From F23-B02 sp946405205 (GTDB taxonomy: Bacteria; Bacillota; Clostridia; Oscillospirales; Oscillospiraceae), in NCBI GenBank assembly GCA_946405205.1, contig CAMJGL010000008.1, forward strand, positions 1 to 64,000: a stretch of 64,000 bases of DNA. Direction: 5' to 3'. Under the pieces are notes generated by a model. The model had not been told where the DNA came from. It saw only the letters and a list, made by a program, of their open reading frames with translations, and searched no databases. This document shows, piece by piece, positions 58,437-64,000 of this stretch (positions are counted from its first letter, which is position 1; each line of letters begins with the position of its first letter). Made by a program: the position numbers and the translations under genes.

Positions 58437-59628
58437 ACGTTTTCCACTTTTTGCAGCGGTTTGCGATGCGTTTTTTCTTTCGCACTCCTTGGATGATGAA
58501 ATACGCCGTCAGGAGCACAACGACCGCGCACATACACACTATCGCATATGTGTCCACGCCGCCCTGGGTCTTAACCTGGAGCCACAGGGAGTCGGTGAGC
58601 TGGCTTGTCTCAGCGGAGAGGTTTATGAACGCCCTGCCGTTTGCAAGGGTCTCCTCAGTGGGATAGGCTATCTCGCTGGCGGCGACATCCGGATCCATAT
58701 ACTGCTTTGCCTCGGATATTGGCGTGGAGTAGCCGAGATAGTCAAGGTTCTCGCCGGATATCTCGGGGTTGCAGAGGAAGTTTATATACGCCTCCGCCGC
58801 AGCCTTGTTCTGGCAGCCCTTGGGGATGCACATCGCATCAATGAACAGATTGAAGCCCTCCTCGGGGAAATAGAAGGCAAGGTCGGGGTTCTCCTCAGCC
58901 ATCAGCAGATAGTCGCCGGCATAGTACGGGGCTATCCACGCCTCCTCGCGCTCCATCTTGCTGAAGATCTGGTCCATGACATAGCCCTGCACCAGCGGCT
59001 TCTGCTCGATGAGCTTATAGGCCGCGCTCCTGAGCTCGTCGGCGTCCTCGGTGTTGATGTCGATGCCAAGCAGAAACTGCGCTATGGCAAACGCGTCGCG
59101 GGGGTTATCGAACATCAGGATCTTGCCGGAATACTTCTCGTTCCAGAGCAGATCCCACGAGCCGGTATCCGCCTCGTCAACATACTTTGTGTTGTAAATG
59201 ACGCCCACGGTGCCCCATGTGTAGGGCACGCTGTACTTATTCTCCGGGTCGAAGGAGGTGTTTTTATACACCTCGTCAACAAGGGCGTAGTTGGGGATAT
59301 TCGAGTAATCAAGCTCCTCGAGCATATCCTCGGCGATGAGCCGCGCCACCATATAGTCGGAGGGGATGATAACGTCATAGGTGCTGCCGCCGGTCTTGAG
59401 CTTGGTGTACATGGTCTCGTTGGAGTCGAAGGTCATATAGTTGACCTCGATGCCGGTGGCCTCGGTGAAGGCCTTGTTCACGTCGATATAGCCGTCCGTG
59501 CCGTCGGCGATATACTGGCCCCAGTTATACACGTTTATCGTGACCTTTTCGGGTGCGGCGAAGGCCTGCACCGGAAGCGCCGAGAACAGCAGCAAAAGGC
59601 ACAAAAGCACCGGTATTATTCTCTTCAT
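58435..59628 (-). CDS. potD: Spermidine/putrescine ABC transporter substrate-binding protein with C-terminal membrane anchor
   Basis: A 397-residue PotD-type binding protein. The N-terminal signal peptide (RIIPVLLCLLLLFSALPVQAFA) has no lipobox Cys. The mature part starts KVTINVYNWGQYI and has YDVIIPSDYMVARLI, GTVGVIYNTKYVD, WIAPYYAGDYLLM (ligand-contact region) and IPKGCQNKAAAEAYINFL, all as in polyamine-binding proteins. At about 365-387 a membrane helix, TYAIVCMCAVVVLLTAYFII, is followed by a Lys/Arg-rich tail, so the protein is tethered by its C-terminus instead of a lipid. Last gene of potABCD with four-base overlaps. The ligand (spermidine or putrescine) is not certain. Confidence 0.92.
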   Translation of the reverse strand: MKRIIPVLLCLLLLFSALPVQAFAAPEKVTINVYNWGQYIADGTDGYIDVNKAFTEATGIEVNYMTFDSNETMYTKLKTGGSTYDVIIPSDYMVARLIAEDMLEELDYSNIPNYALVDEVYKNTSFDPENKYSVPYTWGTVGVIYNTKYVDEADTGSWDLLWNEKYSGKILMFDNPRDAFAIAQFLLGIDINTEDADELRSAAYKLIEQKPLVQGYVMDQIFSKMEREEAWIAPYYAGDYLLMAEENPDLAFYFPEEGFNLFIDAMCIPKGCQNKAAAEAYINFLCNPEISGENLDYLGYSTPISEAKQYMDPDVAASEIAYPTEETLANGRAFINLSAETSQLTDSLWLQVKTQGGVDTYAIVCMCAVVVLLTAYFIIQGVRKKKRIANRCKKWKT

Positions 59629-60461
59629 GCCTCCACCTGCTTTCTCTTCTGGAAGGCACGGCGGTTTTCCCGAGTGCGCTTTGCGTCGCGCTCCTGCAGG
59701 AGGTTCATTACCACCATCACGAGCAGTATCGCCGCAAACAGCAGCGTGAACAGAGCGTAGATCTTAGGCTGCAGGGGCTTTTTGGTGTAGTTATATATCT
59801 CCACGGGCAGGGTCACGAAGCGCGGGCCGTAGACAAAATAGCTGATGACGAAGTCGTCAAGGCTCATGGTGAAGGCCATGAGCGCGCCGGAAACGATGCC
59901 CGGCGTTATCTCGTGGATAACTACCTTATAAAACGCCTGCCAGGGCGTGCAGCCGAGATCCATCGCCGCCTCGCGCAGGTTGGGATCCATCTGCTTGAGC
60001 TTGGGCATGACGGAAAGAATGACATAGGGCAGATTGAAGGTTATATGCGCGATGAGCAGCGTGGCAAAGCCGAGGATGTTGTTTATCTTCAGCATCGTGC
60101 CGACAAAGGCAAACAGCAGCGCAAGCGCTACGCCGGTAACGATCTCGGGATTTGTCAGCGGTATATTCGTAACTCCCATCGTGAAGCTGCGCAGCCGCGG
60201 GCCCATGGCATTTATGCCAAGTGCTGCGCAGGTGCCGAGTATAGTCGCAAACAGCGAGGACAGCAGCGCCACGATAAATGAGTTGAGCAGCAGCGGCAGC
60301 AGTACGCCGTCGACGAAAAGCTCCTTATAGTTATCAAAGGTAAAGCCCTTGAACACGGCGATATCCATGCCGCTGTTGAACGAGCCGACAGCCAGCACGA
60401 TCATGGGGATATAGAGGAAAAAGAGCACGAGGACGGTAAATACCTTATTGAAGCGTCTCAC
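59625..60461 (-). CDS. potC: Polyamine ABC transporter permease PotC
   Basis: A 278-residue permease with six helices. The EAA-loop motif near residues 170-190 (LREAAMDLGCTPWQAFYKVVIHEITPG) contacts PotA. VLVLFFLYIPMIVLAVGSFN at the N-terminus is typical of PotC. It overlaps both potB and potD by four bases. Confidence 0.94.
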   Translation of the reverse strand: MRRFNKVFTVLVLFFLYIPMIVLAVGSFNSGMDIAVFKGFTFDNYKELFVDGVLLPLLLNSFIVALLSSLFATILGTCAALGINAMGPRLRSFTMGVTNIPLTNPEIVTGVALALLFAFVGTMLKINNILGFATLLIAHITFNLPYVILSVMPKLKQMDPNLREAAMDLGCTPWQAFYKVVIHEITPGIVSGALMAFTMSLDDFVISYFVYGPRFVTLPVEIYNYTKKPLQPKIYALFTLLFAAILLVMVVMNLLQERDAKRTRENRRAFQKRKQVEA

Positions 60462-61267
60462 AGTGTCACGACCTCCTCCTCATCGCCGAAGCGGTTCATG
60501 ACGCCGATGCAGATGAATATCATCACCATCAGCACAAGGCTGAGGGCGGCGCCGAGGTTTGGATTGTAGGCGGTCTTGAACTGGCTCTCGATAACGTCGC
60601 CGATGAGCGTCGTACCCGAGGAGCCGAGCTTCTGCGATATATAGAAGGTGGACACCGCCGGAACGAATACCATGGTAAAGCCGGAGATTATGCCCGGCAC
60701 GGACAGGGGCAGGATAACGCGCCTGAACACGTTCACGCCGTTGCAGCCCAGATCCTGCGCCGCTTCGATAAGGCGCCTGTCGATCTTCATTATCACGGTG
60801 TACAGCGGCATTATCATATAGGGCAGGTAGTTATACACCATGCCCAGCACCACCGCGCCGTTATTGCGGATAAGCGGCAGCGGCTCAAGGCCGATAGCGG
60901 TGATGAAATTATTGATTATGCCGGTATCCTCCGTGAGCGCGACCCATGCGAGAGTGCGCAGCAGGAAGCTGATGCACATGGGGAGCATGATGAGCATATA
61001 CAGAAAGCGCTGTGAGGTCTCGCTGCAGTTTGCGATATAGTATGCCACGGGGTAGCCGATTATAAGGCATATAAGCGAGGATATAAGCGCAAGCCAGATG
61101 CTCTTTATGAGTATAGGCATATAGTTTCCCAGATTTGCGATGTTTTTGAGGGTCAGCTCGCCGGTCTGGGAATCGGTAAAGGCATAGTACGCCACTATGG
61201 CAAGAGGGACGATCGTGAACAGCGCCATCCACACAAGGTAGGGCGCGGCAAGGGCTTTATTCCTCAT
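60458..61267 (-). CDS. potB: Polyamine ABC transporter permease PotB
   Basis: A 269-residue permease beginning RNKALAAPYLVWMALFTIVPLAIV, with six helices and the EAA loop LIEAAQDLGCNGVNVFRRVILPLSVPG. ATG 61267 was chosen because the homologous N-terminus starts there; it overlaps the potA stop by 11 bases. The frame stays open well upstream inside potA, but that part is an out-of-frame shadow of potA. Confidence 0.94.
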   Translation of the reverse strand: MRNKALAAPYLVWMALFTIVPLAIVAYYAFTDSQTGELTLKNIANLGNYMPILIKSIWLALISSLICLIIGYPVAYYIANCSETSQRFLYMLIMLPMCISFLLRTLAWVALTEDTGIINNFITAIGLEPLPLIRNNGAVVLGMVYNYLPYMIMPLYTVIMKIDRRLIEAAQDLGCNGVNVFRRVILPLSVPGIISGFTMVFVPAVSTFYISQKLGSSGTTLIGDVIESQFKTAYNPNLGAALSLVLMVMIFICIGVMNRFGDEEEVVTL

Positions 61268-62420
61268 CTTCGCCGCCCTCCGCAGCCTCCTCGGCTTCCT
61301 CATCCTCGGGATAGAGGTCGGGGTCGTCCATCTCGTCATACTCGGCGGAATAGGAGCTGTAGTCGCCGAACATTCCCGAGTACTCGCTCTTGTGCATAAT
61401 GTGGATATCCTCCGGCTCAAGGCGGATACCGATATATGAGCCGACGTCATAAAAATCAGTTGTCTGGATGAGCCACTTGAATCCCTTGAAATCAACTATC
61501 GTGTCATAGTGAACGCCCTTGAAGGTAACGCTCGTCACCGTGCCGCAAAGATGTCCTGCATCGGGGGGTACGATGTCGATATCCTCCGGACGGATGACAA
61601 CGTCCACGGGCTCGTTTTTTTCAAAGCCGGAGTCGACACACTTGAATCTTCTGCCGAAGAACTTCACGAGCCTGTCCTCGAGCATAACGCCGTCAAGGAT
61701 ATTGCTCTCGCCGATGAAGTCAGCGACAAAGGCGTTTTTCGGCTCGTTATAGATATCCTCGGGCGTGCCGATCTGCTGGATGCGCCCCTTGTCCATGACG
61801 ACGACGGTGTCGGACATGGAGAGGGCCTCCTCCTGGTCGTGAGTTACATATATAAAAGTAATGCCCATCGCCTGCTGTATGCGCTTGAGCTCGTTCTGCA
61901 TATCCTTGCGCAGACGCAGGTCAAGCGCGCCGAGCGGCTCGTCAAGAAGCAGCACCTTGGGTCTGTTCACGAGGGCTCTGGCAATGGCAACACGCTGCTG
62001 CTGTCCGCCGGAAAGCTGCGAGACCTTGCGGTTTTCAAAGCCCTTCAGGCTGACGATCTCCAGCATCTCCGTCACGCGCTCGTCTATCTCCTCCTCCGGC
62101 AGCTTGTTAAGGCGCAGACCGAAGGCCACATTCTCATAAACGTCGAGATGCGGAAAAAGCGCATATTTCTGGAAAACGGTGTTGACCTTTCTCTTGTGAG
62201 GCGGGACATCATTGATCCTCACGCCGTCAAAAAGCACATCTCCGCCGGTGGGCTTAATAAAGCCGCCGATGATCCTCAGCGTGGTGGTCTTGCCGCAGCC
62301 GGAGGGGCCTAAAAGCGTAAGGAATTCCTTATCATTGAAGTACAGGTTAATATCGTCTAAAACGATCTCGTCGTCAAACGCCATCTTTAAATCAACAAGG
62401 CGAATGAGTTCTTTGGACAT
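61257..62420 (-). CDS. potA: Polyamine ABC transporter ATP-binding protein PotA
   Basis: A 387-residue ATPase. Walker A GPSGCGKTT near 38-46, signature LSGGQQQRVAIARAL, Walker B VLLLDEPLGALD, and switch THDQEEAL. A C-terminal TOBE domain spans about 280-350 (VVIRPEDIDIVPP, GIRLEPEDIHIMH). The last 35 residues are very acidic (Asp/Glu-rich), an extension beyond usual PotA. First gene of the potABCD operon. Confidence 0.95.
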   Translation of the reverse strand: MSKELIRLVDLKMAFDDEIVLDDINLYFNDKEFLTLLGPSGCGKTTTLRIIGGFIKPTGGDVLFDGVRINDVPPHKRKVNTVFQKYALFPHLDVYENVAFGLRLNKLPEEEIDERVTEMLEIVSLKGFENRKVSQLSGGQQQRVAIARALVNRPKVLLLDEPLGALDLRLRKDMQNELKRIQQAMGITFIYVTHDQEEALSMSDTVVVMDKGRIQQIGTPEDIYNEPKNAFVADFIGESNILDGVMLEDRLVKFFGRRFKCVDSGFEKNEPVDVVIRPEDIDIVPPDAGHLCGTVTSVTFKGVHYDTIVDFKGFKWLIQTTDFYDVGSYIGIRLEPEDIHIMHKSEYSGMFGDYSSYSAEYDEMDDPDLYPEDEEAEEAAEGGEDEE

Positions 62421-62454
62421 TTATCCTCCCCCATTTCATAATTATTCTATCAAC

Positions 62455-62491
62455 AAAAGGACACCCCGGAACTGCGTCCGGAATGTCCTTT
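62455..62491 (-). terminator. Terminator of the pseudouridine synthase gene
   Basis: Outer stem AAAGGACA / TGTCCTTT and inner stem CCGGA / TCCGG, followed on the minus strand by TTTTG. It lies about 70 bp past the stop codon and 35 bp before potA. Confidence 0.72.
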
Positions 62492-62562
62492 GCATCAAGA
62501 AACAATATACATATTAAATCCCCTAAAGTCAACAGGATTTAACATCTTTCGCCTCAAAAATT

Positions 62563-63540
62563 TTAAATATCATTCAATTCGCTTATCCCAAAGTATTTTT
62601 CCGCAAAATCAACCGATTTTACGGTGAAAATTTTTCCGCGCAGATATTCCAAAATGCCTGCGTCTGTCGGGAAATCGAATTTCAGCTTGTAGGAATACAG
62701 AGCTTGACCCTTTTCGCCGTAGCCCCTGTTGAAGCGCTCGCTGCCGTATTTTCCGTCGCCAAGCAGCGGCCAGCCGGCGTGGGACATCTGGGCACGTATC
62801 TGGTGCGTGCGGCCCGTGAGGAGCCTGCACTCCACAAGAGACAGCTCTCCCCTGCTCGTTATCAGCCTGTACTCCGTTACAGCGGTCTTTGCTCCGGGCT
62901 CAGGCCGGTTCTTGACGTACACCTGATTCTTACCCGCGTCCTTGAACAGATAGTTCTCCAGCCTTCCACGCGGCGGTTTCGGTCTTCCCTGCACGGCGCA
63001 GAGATAGTACTTTTCTATCTCCCGGTCCTTTATCTTCTCGTTCAGGATGCGCAGAGCCTCGGCGTTTTTGGCGGCTATTACTATGCCGCCGGTATTGCGG
63101 TCGATGCGGTTGCACAGCGCGGGGGCAAAGGAGTTTTCCTCCTTCGGCTTCCATTCGCCCTTCTGCGCCATATACGCCTGAATATTGGCGATGAGAGTAT
63201 TGTAATCCCACACGCCCGCGCTGTGGCACAAAACCCCGGGCTTTTTATCCGCAAGCAGGATGTTCTCGTCCTCGTAAACGATGTCGAGCCGCGGGGTGCC
63301 TACCTTGAGGTATGAATTTTCCTCCCTCGGCTTTTCAAAAAACTCATCGTTTATATACAGCTGCAGGGTATCGCCCTCAGCAAGGCGCACATCTCGCTTC
63401 GCGCCCTTGCCGTTGAGCTTTATACGCTTTATTCTTATATACTTTTGCAGCAGTGCCTCCGGCAGCAGAGGCACTGCCTTGCCGACAAAGCGGTCAAGGC
63501 GCTGACCGGCGTCATTCTTTTTTACGGTAAATTCTTTCAT
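62563..63540 (-). CDS. RluA-family pseudouridine synthase
   Basis: A 325-residue enzyme. The N-terminal S4 domain (DAGQRLDRFVGKAVPLLPEALLQKYI) binds RNA. The catalytic domain has LCNRIDRNTGGIVIAAKN with the nucleophile Asp, and LTGRTHQIRAQMSHAGWPLLGDGKYG. These match RluC/RluD-type rRNA pseudouridine synthases; the target sites are not known. No start ambiguity. The gene is single, with terminators on both sides. Confidence 0.94.
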   Translation of the reverse strand: MKEFTVKKNDAGQRLDRFVGKAVPLLPEALLQKYIRIKRIKLNGKGAKRDVRLAEGDTLQLYINDEFFEKPREENSYLKVGTPRLDIVYEDENILLADKKPGVLCHSAGVWDYNTLIANIQAYMAQKGEWKPKEENSFAPALCNRIDRNTGGIVIAAKNAEALRILNEKIKDREIEKYYLCAVQGRPKPPRGRLENYLFKDAGKNQVYVKNRPEPGAKTAVTEYRLITSRGELSLVECRLLTGRTHQIRAQMSHAGWPLLGDGKYGSERFNRGYGEKGQALYSYKLKFDFPTDAGILEYLRGKIFTVKSVDFAEKYFGISELNDI

Positions 63541-63581
63541 AAAATATAATATACACGCAAGCGAGCCTTATATCAAGCGCA

Positions 63582-63611
63582 AAAAATCAGCCGCTTTTGC
63601 GGCTGATTTTT
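63582..63611. terminator. Bidirectional terminator, 13-bp stem
   Basis: AAAAATCAGCCGC, loop TTTT, GCGGCTGATTTTT. It directly follows the 26-residue peptide gene on the minus strand. Confidence 0.88.
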
Positions 63612-63634
63612 CATTTATTCAAATGCTCAGTAAA

Positions 63635-63715
63635 TCACTCGTGCAAGCCTCTGACGGTCATGACTACCATACCGGCAAGATATGCTGCTCCGAAAACACC
63701 GATACCTGCTAACAT
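63635..63715 (-). CDS. 26-residue membrane peptide with its own promoter and terminator
   Basis: A very short frame: ATG 63715, preceded by AAAGGAGCGCACAGTA, and stop at 63635. The peptide MLAGIGVFGAAYLAGMVVMT plus VRGLHE is one membrane helix with small residues (Gly and Ala) and a short charged end. A sigma-A promoter at 63768-63795 and a perfect terminator at 63582-63611 bracket it, giving a transcript of roughly 180 bases, which argues for a real gene. No family is recognised. It could be a small subunit of a membrane complex, a regulator of a membrane enzyme, or a toxin-like peptide. Confidence 0.6.
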   Translation of the reverse strand: MLAGIGVFGAAYLAGMVVMTVRGLHE

Positions 63716-63756
63716 TACTGTGCGCTCCTTTCAAATTAAGCAATGGTAAATTTCTC

Positions 63757-63972
63757 TTTGCAGTTACAGTATATATCTTTGCAAGAAAAAATCAACTGTT
63801 TTTAACAAATCGAAATATTGATATTTGTGCAAATTATATAAAAAATTTGTTTTTGCAGTTTCGTTTTGTAAACTTGCAAAAATCATTTGCAGGATTTTTG
63901 CAGTTTGCACCCTTCGACATTTCATAATGCGTTTTTACAGGTAAGCAGCGCTTTTTGCCCGCATTTTTGCAG
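63757..63972. repeat. Cluster of TTTGCAG repeats in an AT-rich non-coding region
   Basis: TTTGCAG occurs exactly at 63757, 63852, 63886, 63897 and 63966. Close variants are at 63778 (TTTGCAA), 63874 (TTGCAAA) and 63904 (TTTGCAC). Two copies of TTTGCAGGATT appear. The interval 63796-64000 holds no gene I can support and continues out of the window. Two motif copies lie on the promoter of the 26-aa peptide gene. Confidence 0.6.
63768..63795 (-). promoter_or_regulatory. Promoter of the 26-residue peptide gene
   Basis: On the minus strand TTGATT (63790-63795) and TATACT (63768-63773) are spaced by 16 bp. A TTTGCAA element (63778-63784) lies in the spacer and a TTTGCAG (63757-63763) at the expected start of transcription, so a repressor could block it. 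Confidence 0.6.
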
Positions 63973-64000
63973 GATTGCGTGCAGAGAGCATGCAGTTTCG

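Noticed and set aside
1..64000. CRISPR array, insertion sequence, prophage or conjugative element
   Set aside because: No regularly spaced repeats, transposase, integrase, phage structural or relaxase-like motifs were seen on either strand.

Overview
The window looks like chromosome of an anaerobic, low-to-mid GC Clostridia member, most like an Oscillospiraceae (Ruminococcaceae) gut commensal. The basis is the gene set: a ferredoxin-linked 2-oxoacid oxidoreductase, a butyryl-CoA:acetate-type CoA-transferase, AsnA, NrdR, RNase M5-like/HolA/ComEC order, DUF4364, the DUF421-DUF4363 pair, SLH-anchored exoenzymes, strong AGGAGG ribosome sites and many U-tailed terminators. By eye most genes favour G/C at third positions. 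Two stretches are clearly more A+T rich: about 10,750-12,300 and 54,900-58,380. No CRISPR array, insertion sequence, prophage or rRNA is visible.

Layout. 1-2.6 kb: a PadR regulator (cut by the window edge), divergent from an iron-dependent alcohol dehydrogenase, then a PAP2 phosphatase. 2.7-10.5 kb (minus strand): a receptor-like Ser/Thr kinase with extracellular Ig-like domains, a MacB/FtsX-type ABC exporter pair and an S-layer-anchored family I.5-like lipase. 10.67-12.37 kb: tRNA-Gly(CCC) followed by a lone PD-(D/E)XK nuclease-fold gene in an AT-rich patch between two look-alike terminators. 12.4-16.8 kb: UppP, AsnA, DUF4364, two small membrane-associated proteins and a cysteine-rich protein. 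16.9-19.7 kb: an amino-sugar operon (NagB-like, GlmM, stand-alone GlmU-type acetyltransferase). 19.7-35.4 kb: a housekeeping stretch (DUF421/DUF4363, NrdR, ComEC-HolA-RNase M5-like, MltG-U32-AlaS-HIT, and a long overlapping run from an OGG1-like glycosylase through HAD, sirtuin, TagA and thymidylate kinase to 5-formyl-THF cyclo-ligase).

35.5-41.7 kb: a CoA-transferase, YbaK-type deacylase and MTA/SAH nucleosidase operon facing a four-subunit 2-oxoacid:ferredoxin oxidoreductase with a P-loop protein upstream. 41.75-42.36 kb is non-coding with strong hairpins, followed by tRNA-Val(CAC). 42.6-47.9 kb: a glycolytic cluster pgk-tpiA-gpmI-eno preceded by trmL. 48.1-54.9 kb: a PflX-like radical SAM protein, an FMN-dependent alpha-hydroxy-acid oxidase-like protein, a GH36 alpha-galactosidase with a DUF1648 protein, and an ABC-F ATPase. 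54.9-58.4 kb: an ECF sigma factor/DUF4367 pair divergent from two small secreted proteins, a VanZ-like protein and two small membrane proteins. 58.4-62.4 kb: PotABCD polyamine importer. 62.6-64 kb: an RluA-type pseudouridine synthase and a 26-residue membrane peptide gene in front of an AT-rich region full of TTTGCAG repeats.

Most of the window is ordinary core genome. The best candidates for something undescribed are the ECF/DUF4367 secreted-protein module with a candidate ECF promoter at 56295-56324; the NagB-like protein whose catalytic Asp is Cys, sitting beside GlmM and a stand-alone GlmU acetyltransferase; the 26-aa peptide gene with the TTTGCAG cluster; and a 45-aa peptide resembling type I toxins. 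None is proven here. All names come from motif recognition without database searches.
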